Origin: Bemisia tabaci
Lineage: Eukaryota; Arthropoda; Insecta; Hemiptera; Aleyrodidae
DNA length: 64,000 nt
Assembly (NCBI RefSeq): GCF_918797505.1
Contig: NC_092801.1
Span: forward strand, 12,276,001 to 12,340,000
Direction of reading: 5' to 3'
Under the pieces are notes generated by a model that saw nothing but the letters and a program-made list of their open reading frames with translations, was not told where the DNA came from and did no database searches. Positions 1 through 12,900 of this stretch are shown piece by piece (the stretch's first letter is position 1; every line of letters starts with the position of its first letter). A program made the translations under genes and the position numbers.

Positions 1-183
1 CTCTAGTAGTGCGTACACTTACTTACTTGGCGTGGACTCAACTTTAAAGTTTACATTTTGACCGACATGGTAGCCAAGATTTTGAGGTATCACTCAGTAC
101 TGTGCCTCCTCTCATGGACAAGATGGTGTAAAATTTTAGAACTGTTCAGATTCGGAACCAGTGAAGGTAAAATTTGAGTAGTG

Positions 184-417
184 CTAGTCATTCAACAGGG
201 AATCTGGAGTGGTAGATACTGAGACTTGTAAACAATTCAAAACACATGTTTTCCTAGTCTCATCGATGCCCACCAAATTGGATAGGCCATAACTACGTTC
301 CTGTGATGTTGCGCTAGTAGATGAAACTCGCCCGCGGTTATAATATGTTCTTATGGGAGAACGCCTGACGCGTGTTTCTTTCGTACCGATACCTTCTCGG
401 GGGTTGATCTGGTGCAA
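184..417 (-). CDS. Possible terminal exon of the same divergent gene
   Basis: The minus-strand frame is open from an acceptor-like tttttgcaccag (ending at 415) to a TAG at 184. It starts INPREGIGTKETRVRRSPIR and ends TTPDSLLND. There is no ATG, so it needs an upstream exon, and the frame at 743-769 or 563-769 can join it in phase 0. It is Arg/Ser/Thr-rich and unassigned. It could also be chance open sequence. Confidence 0.3.
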   Translation of the reverse strand: MHQINPREGIGTKETRVRRSPIRTYYNRGRVSSTSATSQERSYGLSNLVGIDETRKTCVLNCLQVSVSTTPDSLLND

Positions 418-562
418 AAATTCACACTTAAGAACCTTCTCGAAAGAGGATGAAATTTTACTTCAGACAAATAACTAACCCATTTGTGACATCGTCTAAT
501 AATTAAGGAAATGAAAGTGTAATACCAAAAATTGTTATTCCACTTAGATTCAAACGCACCAC

Positions 563-769
563 TTATGCAACTTCAGCCGATCGAGGGCCACTCTGATTGG
601 TCCACGCAGCGACTGCCTCACTCATCGATGCACCGATGGCCGGAAATGCTTGTTGCTTTTGGTAAATATCTACAAGCTTGACGTCACTAAACTGACTAGT
701 TACGGCCTCTCCATTCTTGTAGGCAACCGTCTCATCACTTACATCAATATTCTCATTTTTAATATCCAT
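563..769 (-). CDS. Possible divergent small gene, N-terminal part
   Basis: A minus-strand ATG at 769 opens 68 codons (MDIKNENIDVSDETVAYKNG and onward) to a TAA at 563. Composition is protein-like, with mixed acidic and polar residues, no repeats and a hydrophobic segment QAFPAIGASMSEAVAAW. I recognise no family. A perfect GTAAGT donor-like site occurs after codon 9 (bases 742-737 on the minus strand), so the true exon may be only 743-769. The start lies 76 bp from the PLD start codon, divergently. Two short upstream ATGs on this strand stop at once. Confidence 0.35.
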   Translation of the reverse strand: MDIKNENIDVSDETVAYKNGEAVTSQFSDVKLVDIYQKQQAFPAIGASMSEAVAAWTNQSGPRSAEVA

Positions 770-845
770 TCATGACGCCATCTTTGTTTTCTAGTTATCT
801 CTGTGGAGTGGAAAAGCCTTCATGAGGTGATGATCCTCTGTAAAA
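770..845. promoter_or_regulatory. Short putative bidirectional promoter and leader
   Basis: This 76-bp gap separates the PLD ATG from the minus-strand ATG. It holds GCCATCTT (minus strand AAGATGGC, a YY1/Pho-type core), no TATA box, and on the plus strand two short upstream ATGs (about 812 and 820) that terminate before or across the PLD start. The promoter role is inferred from the divergent arrangement alone. Confidence 0.3.
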
Positions 846-999
846 ATGTCTGTCGAAGCTAGTCCAAGCCTTGACGATGAAAGAGGGCACGCCTCAGCTG
901 AGTCCGATTACGATGAGTACCTAGTAATCCCCGGTGACATTGACACCGTCTCTGGAGAAGTAGCGGAGCATAGAATTCCTGAAGATGGATCCGATGAAA
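846..999 (+). CDS. Pld: PLD exon 1: acidic N-terminus
   Basis: Residues 1-51 begin [20 protein letters not shown] and are rich in Asp, Glu and Ser, with no known domain. The donor is GTGAGT, and the exon ends after the first base of a Ser codon completed by exon 2. This phase match is the main evidence that it belongs to the gene. An additional 5' non-coding exon cannot be excluded. Confidence 0.75.
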
Positions 1000-3900
1000 G
1001 TGAGTCCCTTTAATTTTCTTCATAGAGTACAATAGAGTTGCAATGTACCGGAGCGTCAGTGAAGTCACTTTTTGAGGCCGTTTTGTCTAGCACTTCTGAG
1101 ACTAGTGCTGCCGTGCTAACAAAGAACGCTGCATGAACATTCGAGAGTTGCCAAATTTCTTTCAGTAAAATGATTATTTTTTAGGAAAGTTACGAATGTT
1201 TTGCCTTGAAATTTTCAGGAACTCTAGGTGAAATTGCCAACAACATTATCTGAAAAATTGGATGAAAAATGTTCTTAGGTTTACTTGGAATTTAGTGTTT
1301 TATCAATCAGAATTTGACAACGCCTGAAGGTTCATATGGCATTTTTTCTTAGCATGGCAGAGTGTGTGACAACTGGCAATGCCACAAGGAGCCTTAGCTC
1401 CAGGCTTCACTCAGACGATATGAGTATTAAATTTATTTCATTGAAACTGGGAGTTTAGTACAATTTTTAATTTGTTATGACTCTGGTTGTCGGAATTCTT
1501 ACTAAATTGGCTGAAATTTGCAAAATAAATTTATGATTTCAATTAAAAATCCCTTAAACTGCTCCAGGCTCACAATTCATCCATGAGCCACTAAGTTAAA
1601 AAAGGCTATTTGGTTCCCTGATGGTTCCCACTTTTTGGTGAACAGGAGGCTAGAAATGTATCATTCAGAGATTGACTTCATCGGCGCCCCAGTACATTGT
1701 GACTCTATTGTACTTTGTGGTTTTCTTACACAAAAGTCATTTTTAAAAGATGAATTACTATAAAAGAAATGAGTCAGGGAAAAGCCTTGTAGAATTAATG
1801 CAGCACAGTTGAGCAAAAAAAAAAAAAAAATTCTATGATAGTCAACTTAATCAGCCTGAAAAGATGGAAGCTTATCAGCGCGCAAGTTGGAAACCAAAGG
1901 CCGCATAACAATCAGTCAAAGGAAATTTGATCGAGTCCCTTTGATGGTTTGGTGCACAGCCTTTGATTGTCAACTTGGGTGCCATAAGCACCATACCTGT
2001 AATGAAATACCTCTCAACCAAAGAATGGCGTGACTCAATAGACTAATACTTCCTTTTTAATTTTGTCATCCTCATTTGCGTTCAAATACGTGAGTGTGAA
2101 CATCCTGAAATGTTATGTTTTTTTGCTCATTTTTCAACTTCTACCTTGAATAAATTTTTTTTTATCATTGTATATTAGCTTCATGTTTTTATGTGTCTTC
2201 CTATTTTCTGTTTCAGGTTCCTCTTGGCCTTTTTCTAGAGTCCATAAACCGCCACAGAAGTTCAAGGCCTCTGATCGTACTGTTTTTATACCTGGAGTTC
2301 CAATTGAATTAAAATTCACTGGTTATGAACGTACAGTGACAACTCACCTACTAAATCCAAACTTGTAAGTTAGTCTCCTGTAGTGGGACAAAATTTGTTC
2401 AACCGAGTCAAATGTCCTAAATTGCCTTGATTGGTCGTAACAAGTTTCGCTCCAAACAGCACAAAGGGAAAACTTTACTCTTAATAGGAAACTTAATTCT
2501 AAATGAGTTTTTTCTTTCAAATGAATGTCTCCATTTTTATAGAAACACGCATCATGGTTACAAGTGCCAAATTAAAATCATTGTCTTTAAGCTCGATTGT
2601 AAAATTGTAACATTCAGCCATGAAAGGATGGTAAAAACCATGTATTCAAACATTTTTTGAACCTCTAAAATTTGATACTCTCAAACGTTGTTTTTTGCTG
2701 TTACACACATCTTGGTTGGTGTAGGCAATTAATTAAAACTCAGTCTTTAAATTTTTGACGCTTATATCATCTGGAAAATATCTGTCCAATTCATAAAACT
2801 AACAGCTTCATAAAATGGTTTTCAGAAATTTTTATGATCTTTGCCTTATTTTATTTAATTGTAAAGTTGAATATTTTTATTTAGGTATACAATAGAACTG
2901 AAACATGGCGATTTCTCTTGGACCATTAAGAAACGTTACAAGCACATTCAGCATCTACATCAGCAGCTCCGAATTTATCGGTGAGTCAAACAGCAGGTGC
3001 TGTAGGCGTTCAAAGTGCCAGTTCTTCTTAATATTTTTGATTAGAAATGTTGAGAAGCTTCTAAGAATTGATTGATATACATCTGCTAAAAATCTCTGCC
3101 ACAGCGGTGGTAAAGTTTTTAAAAAGGACATACCTAGGATCTGTAAGAGGGATGAGATTAAAGGATAAAATAATTAAATTATTGCAATTTACCACTCTTA
3201 AAAGTATGATCTTTTTCTTAATTCTTGGTGTCTGGGTACTCAGCTTTTTGAAGCGTTGAAAATATTCATTTTACCATTTCATTTATTTCTCGCACCTCAG
3301 CAATATCTTGGCAATAAAGTTTTCTTTTATTACCTTTGTTTGTTTGTTCGAGAAAATTTACAAATTCGTAAAGTCCAGACTGTTCCTAAAAATTCTGAAA
3401 TCAGCTATACGCAGCAAGATAAAAGGCATGTAATAACTGTAGCAGAAAATAATTTTCTGCTCCTCTGTAGTCAATGTGTCCGTTCCGTTAGTGACAGAAT
3501 CGTGTTTTGATGCTTTATTTTTGAAGATCAGCTGTTCAAACTGCAACTTTCTATGTTTGATATTCACAGAGATATCGCGCTTTTAAAAATTTGGGTCATG
3601 ATATTATCCACCGCAACAGTGACACCTTTGGTCTCTTCCACCTTGCTTTCATCTGAGCGTCACGTTGAGTAACTAGTGAGAATGTGTGTTCTGTTTGGAC
3701 AGATCGTATTATTTTTAGCTACTCCACAAGAGCAAACATCAAAACACGATTCTATCACCAGCGCAATGGACCCATTACTTGTGCTCATTCAACAAATAAC
3801 AGTCGTTAATTCGTTTTTACTCTAATTTCCAGGGCTACGCTCAACATTCCTTTCCCAACAAAAGCTCACAAAGAAAAGCGTCAAAGCTACAAAATGAACA

Positions 3901-6900
3901 CACTCCAAAATAAACTAAAAAATAAAGGAGCATTACCCAGGTACTGTTTTTAGCATCTTATCTGCTTTCCTTTTTGTTTGCACTCTTCCACATTTTTTGA
4001 AATTTATATACGTATCGCAGGATGATGTAACATACATTTTCGCTTAAAAATTACTTTTCTCCTGTAAAATTTTGAAACTACTTCAGCCTCCAAGCCTCTC
4101 AGTTATAAAATGAAGAAGGTGAAACTTCTGCTCTTAAATATTACCAACTATAAAACACCGGAAGTTTGATATTTGTACCGCGTGTTCTTACATCTTGGCC
4201 TTTTATTTACAGTATTGCAGTTGGGAAAAAAGCAAGTTACATATTTGTGATCAGGTTTGTGAAACGGAACCTAATCTGCCAAGAGAAAATTCTCCTTAAC
4301 TTTTTCAAAAATCTAAACTCTGTTTTTCTGAGACCTAAGAATTTTGTTTAGGAATTTCAGGACTTATATATTCTTCAGTTTTAAAGCTTTCAAGGTCGAA
4401 CTTACGCCAGAATTGCCTCCTCCATGCATCTGAAAAAAGTTTAGGAAAATTTTCTTCCAGTAAAATTAGGTTCTTTTTCACTGATCCGGTCACATACTCC
4501 AAAATCCCATGCGCCTGATTATCGTAACCACCAATGAAATTCTTGCGAGCAAACGTGAATGAGAAGCAATCTTAGAGAAAGCCTTGCAAATTCTCTTATG
4601 TCAGACCTTAACAGAACCTTCCCAAGTGTTTCTATAAACATTTAAAAACATTGTTCATCAAATTAACTACCTTTTAGGATGCTTTTTTGAGCTCAGGCAT
4701 GTTTTAGGATCAAAGCTGCTTCTTTTTTTCAGTACACATCACTGGTGAAACTTCCAAACCGCATATTTCGGTTTGCGACTTTGTAGACTTCCTGTCATAC
4801 ATTTTTTTAACTGGCAAACTACTCAATGTCAATTCCTAAGAACTACCATGATTTTTTTTCTCTGTGCGAAGCAAATACTAAAAATCTTCAAGGAATGATG
4901 TCGATATATTCTCCTGTAAAAAAATAAATTAGGAGCGAAGATTTTGAAAGACTGCAAATGAGATACATGATACAGGAGTTTCACCATCGATATGCAATTC
5001 TCATTTATTCATAGAAGATCTAAGTCGCATTTCTACCAACAAGGAGATGCAGAAGAAGTCTCAAAATGCGTTTAATTCTAAAGAGCATCAGAAAAAGTAA
5101 AAATAGTGTATTTCCTTCGGAAAATACACTAAAATATGACTGAGCAGATTTGCATTTCTTGTAAGTAATACTCTATCGGATTTTTCTTAAAAAGGTCATT
5201 GATTTGAGTACTAAGCGTTTTTTTGCCAGTAAATTCACCTCATTTTATGGCCATTTTTTTCCTTCCGGTAGGTTTCCTGAAACTCCTGATGCGTTAGTAG
5301 CTGATGACAGAATAGAAGCCAGAATGCAACAACTAGAACAATATCTATCCAGCCTGCTCCAGATTAACATTTATAGGAATCATTATGAAACCGTGAGTTT
5401 TAGAATTGGATAATTATTACTCAGGAAAATAGTCTCGGTTTGGATGACAATACCCTTAAACTGCATATAAGTTTTCAAATATCAGATTATAATTGAACTC
5501 CATGCTCTTGACTAGCCTAAAAATTAGCTGAATTGCTTGCAACTGATTCTTTGGGATACTATGTAAAAAATACTTTACTTTTAAAACTCAAGCACTGATT
5601 TTCAGCGCATTTTCCAAAGGAGCTTTCTATTTTTATTTAACTTGGCAAAAATCGGTTGCCTGAAAAAAAACGACGCATAGAATACTAAAAAATTCAGTGC
5701 CAGCTCAGTTTCAAGATTTTTTGATATGATGTTCTTACTATCTTCTGAGTAAGATGAGCTTTTAAAATTAAACTTTCAATGTATCAATCTCAAGAAAATC
5801 AGGCCTGAAGCGATCATTTGCTAGTAGTTTTACATGCATTGTCCAGTGGAAAAAAATAGGTGATAAAAGAGCAAGTTCCTCTCTCCTTACCTCAGACTAG
5901 CTAGAAAGAAGAGAGGTATCGTTAACTCAGTTCAAAACATGAGGCTCCACATCTGTGACTCAGCAACAGCGTCCACCTCTTTGCTTGACAGTTCATGTTA
6001 AATTGCTGATACAGTCGAACCTCGATAACTCGAAGCTGAAGGGAAGCGATGAAAAATTCGAGTTATTGAGGTTTCGAGATTATCGAGGTTTCGAGTTAAC
6101 GAGGTTTGGAGATGAAAAATTCGAGTTATCGAGGTTGGAGGTTCGAGGTTGGTGCTAGGTCAATTTAGAAAAAAAAAAACCGTTATTTGTTTTACGTTAT
6201 CATAATAAGGGAATATTGGGGAATGAAAGTAGGAACTAATATTTAACCTCACGTCCGATTGGGGTAGGGCAATGGTTTATTATTGGAAAAAATATGTACA
6301 CAAAGATCAAGAATTAAATTTTAAAAAACTGAGTTATTCTGCTCTGCTGCAAGTGTTGCAAACGGTGTCTATCTACCTCATTTTCAAGTGTTACCAAAGC
6401 AGAAAAAACATCCTCGTTTTTTAATATCGTTATGCACTTTTCAGACCCTATTTCCTCGAGAATGGCACAGAGGAAATTTGGTTTTAAAAATTCATCTTAC
6501 TCGAACATCATGTCAAAAAATCTCAAAATTTATCCAGCATCAAATTCTTTGGTATTCGATGTGTAGTCTTTTACCTCCTTGCATTGAGGTCTGCTTTTCG
6601 TTCAATTGTCACGTATTAGTGGTGAACAAAATGGTTAAAATATGAAAGCACTGAATTTTGTTACTGTATACGTTGCAGGCAAATAGTAAAATCAAGCAAT
6701 TTTTCAAATGTCTAGGCAAGTGGACTAATATTCTTATTTAGGTAGATTGAAATTCTGATTCTTTGGCTGATTTTAGATGAAATAATTCATCTCTTCTGTG
6801 AGGAAGAATTCTCTGCAAAACATGCATGATACAATAGTATTTTAAAGGATTTTTAGCTCCTAGACTAACATTAATCTCGAAATTATCAGAATGTCATAAA

Positions 6901-9900
6901 ATTCAGACTTTATCAAATCTTAACATTTAAATATATGAGAAGCATTTGAAGAGGAAAAAAGAAAAAGAGTTTGTAGATTTGATGAGCTATTTTTCCCAAA
7001 ATATTGAAAACTTAGGAGCTCATCGCCATAAATTTACTAAGTTTTGTAAATTGTCTAAATTTGGCTATCTGCCTGAGCATGTAATAAAATGCCTGATTTG
7101 ACTAATTACATATACAGAAACATATGCTGAGAATAAGAAAAGAGCTGAATGACTTCTTTCAGATGTCGGTCGAAAGGCATGCATAACCCTTTTTTATTTT
7201 TATTTTTTTTTTCAGGTATCGTTTTTTGAAGTCAGCCATTTGACTTTCATCCGAGAGTTGGGTATCAAAGGAATGGAAGGCATGATACTAAAAAGAACTG
7301 GCAGCACGCATTACGGCAGGAGTCCTTGCTCCTGTTGTGGTCTGTGTAACTGCGGTCTTTGTGCCAGGTGCAGGTATCTTTGCGGCGACATCTTCGGCGG
7401 TTGGCGAACACGGTGGCTAATCGTCAAAGAATCTTTCATCGCTTACATTTACCCAAAAGACGGTACAATCAAAGGTGTCATACTGTTTGATCATGGTTTC
7501 GAAATATCGTCAGGTATGTTTTCCACAGGGCTACGCAACGGTCTCTACATCAGGAATTCCTCCCGGGAATTCATCGTCAAGTGCCCCACTCAAAGAATTG
7601 CGAAGGAATGGATGAGTTTTGTGAAAGAGATGACCGCAACAGCAGGGCTCAAGTATATTCAAGGCAACAGGTACCGGTCGTTTGCTCCTGTTCGGTCTTC
7701 GATCACTGCGAATTGGTTTGTGGATGGCTGCGATTACATGTCGGCAGTTGCCGATGTTCTGGAGCAAGCGAAAGAAGAAATTTTTATAACTGACTGGTGG
7801 CTGAGTCCGGAAATCCAGATGAAGAGGCCTGCTGTTGAAGGTGAGAGTCTAGGTTACAAGTTGGAATTCCAAGTTTTGGATTATTATGCACACCAAATTA
7901 ATATATCAAGTAATTTTGTCAAAAAAGAAACAGGGTGTCTACTGTACGCAAAAAGTACGGATACACTGAAAAAGCACAGATTTCAGAAGGTCGGCATGGA
8001 AGTACGGCAGTACGGATGAGGTACAGATTTTCCGTATGAAGGCACGGAAATTCGAACTTTTTGTGATAAACTCTTAAGTGTAGGCTTAGGGTATGCGATT
8101 TCCGAACATAATTTACTCATCAAGTTTCTGATTCAATTCCTCTTGTTTTTCAGTAATTTCTTTGCCATTCCATCATCTTGCTTTTTCAATTGAATACAGT
8201 TAAAAATGTGTGTGAGGTAAGGAAAAAATAAGGAAAAGGTAAAGAAAAAGCAAGGATTTTTGAGACTTGCCTAAAAGAGGAATTTTCGGGAAAGCAAGGA
8301 AAAAGCAAGGAAAAGGTACTGAAAAAGCAAGGACTTTGAATGATAGGGTACCAGTAGACACCCTGAAGAAAGTTTCAAGATATTATTGTCTTCCATAAAA
8401 GCATCAATATAGGGTTTCTACCATCAGTAAAAACCGAAAATACTGGATAATATCAGGAAATCCGATGTCATCAGGAAAATTGGTCATGGATCAGTAAATT
8501 CCAAGTTTGTCAAGCATTTTTCAACTACCTGCAGTTTAGTACATGTAAAAGTGAAACATTTTATTCAAATCATCAAATATGTTTGTAAAACTATACAAGT
8601 GTCAATTTATTGGCGCCGCAAATCAGGGAATTTCATCTAAAATATCAGAAAAAGTTAGGAAAATCAAAGATGAAATTTTAGTAGACATTCAGCGATACAC
8701 ATGGGTTTTAGCAGCAATATGCACTATGAATATGGATATCCCAAAAAGATGATTTTCGCAGTGAGATGCGCTAAAATATCATTGTCTAAAAAGGCACTGA
8801 AGGGCCAAATTTAGCTTCAAGTCAGAGAGCGAAATGGAAGAGCAGTAAAAATGTGGGATTTACAAACAGGCACACTTTATTCACAGAAACTGACTCTCAA
8901 AAATGGAAACCGGATGCACACTAGATAAACGGAAATTTCCTGTTGACTTGCGAAAGCACATAGAATTTGGCCCTATTCTTGGCTGAATGTTAATTGCAAA
9001 GCGAAGAAGCCTCTGTCTTGGCCACTCGACCTGGGATATGTATTAGATAGGGAATGTTGCATCAGCCATTTGGTGCTCCGATAAACAAGATTATAAAATG
9101 AATGAATGGTGCTTCTGATTGTGTACCAGCAATGGCCTAAGGCCTAAAGTAACTGTAGTAACTTGGTAAGTTGAAACTACGGAAAGACACCGAAGAAATG
9201 AGAGAACAAGAGATGGACAAAAAATCTGTCTCAGGGACGATTTTGAAAAGGCATAACATAACATGCGACAATTATCTATAAGTTAATCATTTGATGCTTT
9301 CATGTTTTTTGACTCCTTGTCATCATTAAATAAAGGTTTTATCATTTATTATATGAAGGTCTATACAGCAAAAAGTGGAAGTAAAAATTTTTGGTGTGGG
9401 GAGTAGCTGGACTTCTGAAAGAAGTCTGGGGAAACCTCTCCAGTGCTAGATGGGGAAGGTTCTTCTCCAGAAAATTTCACATTATTTTGAGTAATCTCAA
9501 ATTTTCATACTTTTCACAAAAAATTCAACTTGAGATTTTTAAATATACCTTCTTTTCACCAGGTGATAGATGGCGACTCGATAACATTTTGTACCGCAAA
9601 GCTGCTCAAGGTGTGAAAGTCTTTGTGTTACTTTACAAAGAAGTGGAGTTGGCCTTAGGAATCAACAGCTTCTACAGCAAACAAAGGCTGGTCGGTGGAC
9701 ACTCTTCAAATATCAAAGTTTTGCGTCACCCTGACCAAGCAAAAGTGGGCATGTTTTTCTTGTGGGCGCATCATGAGAAGATTGTAGTCGTTGATCAGTC
9801 TTATGCTTTCGTCGCTGGGATAGATCTTTGTTACGGAAGATGGGATGACTACAGACACAGGTTGACCGATCTTGGTAGCGCTATTCATCTCAACCCAAAA

Positions 9901-12900
9901 GTGCATTCATCTTCAGTGTCCTTGCCGCTAACTGATAGTCCTCCTCAACCATCCGCCAATGGGCTATCAGCAAAATTAGATGTAAGAAACAGAAGTACTT
10001 CCGAGATAGATGGAATAAATGAGTAAGTGTTATTTTCTTTCATTCTATTATTTACAGGCACTTAAAGTCAGTCAGTAATGACAATACTATTTTGCAATTA
10101 ATGTTGAAACTTGAAAAATATTCATTCAAGCTAAAAAGTACCTCAAACATCCTTCTTTTTTGATGAAACTGTCAGGCCTTTGAAAGTATTTGATAATTAT
10201 GACAAAAGGCTTTGATCTTTAAATTTGTGATCCTTCTTACGTTTTGTTTAGATATATGACTTAGAACGTTTAATTTCTGAGGATTATAATTCTTATCGTC
10301 AGCAAGTTGTGTGTTATTTTCTTACTAATAGCTGTGCAGAAAAATTTGAAATTATTATGTTATTATATCTACTTCATTAGCCCCTCTTTATTCCTTAGAA
10401 AAAATGTTGACAATCCTCAGGTGAATTTAAAATGTGCTGCATGTGCCTAAACTTTTCACTCAGATTTTCAGGAATACATTTTTAGGAGTGAAAGTCCTTG
10501 CATATCCTTGAAAATTTGCAAAAAAAAATTTAGGGAAGACCCTTAAGGACCCTGCACATCTCTTATAGGAAGCTGCACCATGACCGATTGCTTATTGACT
10601 TATGTCATTCGATTCTCCTCAAGATACTGATCAAAAGTTATAATCGCGCCAAAGAGCCTCGCCAAGTTTCGCCCCTTTTTTTAATACCCGAGTTGGTCAA
10701 CCGGACAGTGCTCAAATGAAAGCCTATGGTAAGGCAAACTTCCATGCAAAGTTTCAACTTGAAGTGACCCCTGGTTTAGGCTGTACAGCGTTGCCAATTT
10801 TCCAGTTTCATGTGTTAAAATCAAGAATATTGGACTATTAGTCCGGTGCATAAGTAGACTAGTACACCCAAGTTGGTCAACGGGACAGGGCTCAAACGAA
10901 AGCTCATGGTAAGGCAAACTTCCAGGAAAAGTTTCAACTTGAAGTGAAACCTCGTTTAGGCTGTACAGCGTTGCCAATTTTCCATTATTATGCGCTAAAC
11001 TCACGAAATACTGAGTCGTCATGGTTCAACAGACTATTATACCCGAGTTGGTCAACGAGACAAGGCTCAAACGAAAGCTTATGGTAAGGCAAACTTCTGG
11101 GAAAAGTTTCAACTTGAAGTGAAACCTCGTTTAGGCTGTACAGCGTCGCCAATTTTTCATTTTTATGCGCTGTACTCACGAAATACTGAATCGTCATGGT
11201 TCAACAGACTATTATACCCGAGTTGGTCAACGAGACAAGGCTCAAACGAAAGCTTATGGTAAGGCAAACTTCCAGGAAAAGTTTCAACTTGAAGTGAAAC
11301 CTCGTTTAGGCTGTACAGCGTTGCCAATTTTCCATTTTTATGTGCCAAAATGAAGGAATTCGGGACTAATAGTCCAATGCATCATAATTAAACAGACTAG
11401 TGCATCGGTCTACGAGCTGAATACTACCCTGAGATCGAATAGAAGCGCAACTAAAGGCCATCGTGAACTTTTCGAAGCAGTGTTGCCAATTTATTATTAA
11501 CTTTTTTAACATAAAATTAGGGTTTTTTCCGAGATTTTTGGCGGAAAACGTACCTTCATGGGCTATAACTTTGATGAGTATGGGCTAAACATTACGACTC
11601 GATAGTAAATGAACGCTACAGACGGAGAAAATTGAATTCCGAACGCAATGTTGCCAAGTATATTTTAATTTCTTACAAAAATTAAAGATTTTCTCACGTG
11701 AATGCTTCTATAACGTAATTTCCAAGGCATTCATGTCATTCTGATGACTGAATATCACCATGGCAAAGCACATGATTTCTGTTCAAGGCAAAAATGGAAA
11801 GTTTAGAGTAACGTTGCCAAATTGTGTACATTAATTTTGACGAGACGCCTCCCAAAAAGAGAAAACCACTAAAATCGCGTTTCGCTTCTCAAAAATATCT
11901 TCAAATTGGAGCTGAAAAACTCATCATTTTATCGTAAAAATGCCTTAAAATGGTAATATAGACTTAAAAATTCGTCTTCTCTTTTAAAAATCAATCCGAT
12001 AGTATTGTATGGTAATAGTTTGCCTACCTTGTATGGTGAAGGAACCTGAAAGCACGAAAAGCTCAAAAATATCGGCGTCTCGTCGTAAAATAAATGTATA
12101 CAATTTGGCAACGTTACTCTGAACTTTCCATTTTTGCCTTGAACAGAAATCATGTGCTTTGCCATGGTGATATTCAGTCATCAGAATGACATGAATGCCT
12201 TGGAAATTACGTTAGGTATAGAAGCATTCACATGAGAAAATCTTTAATTTTTGTAAGAAATTAAAATATACTTGGCAAAATTGCGTTCGGAATTCAATTT
12301 TCTCCGTCTGTAGCGTTCATTTACTATCGAGTCGTAATGTTTAGCCCATACTCATCAAAGTTATAGCCCATGAAGGTACGTTTTCCGCCAAAAATCTCGG
12401 AAAAACCCTAATTTTATGTTGAAAAAATTAATGATAAATTGGCAACACTGCATCGAAAAGTTCACGATGGCCTTTAGTTACCCTCCTATTCGATCTCAGG
12501 GTAGTATTCAGTTCGTACACCGATGCACTAGTCTGTTTAATTATGATGCATTGGACTATTAGTCCCGAATTCCTTCATTTTGGCACATAAAAATGAAAAA
12601 TTGGCGACGCTGTACAGCCTAAACGAGGTTTCACTTCAAGTTGAAACTTTTCCTGGAAGTTTGCCTTACCATAAGCTTTCGTTTGAGCCTTGTCTCGTTG
12701 ACCAACTCGGGTATAATAGTCTGTTGAACCATGAAGATTCAGTATTTCGTGAGTATAGCGCATAAAAATGGAAAATTGGCAACGCTGTACATCCTAAACG
12801 AGGTTTCACTTCAAGCTGAAACTTTTCCTGGAAGTTTGCCGTACCATAAGCTTTCGTTTGAGCCTTGTCTCGTTGACCAACTCAGGTATAATAGTCTGTT

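Noticed and set aside
7240..8019. 259-codon frame as a separate gene
   Set aside because: It is PLD exon 6 plus read-through into intron 6 after the donor at 7841; the start is an internal TTG.
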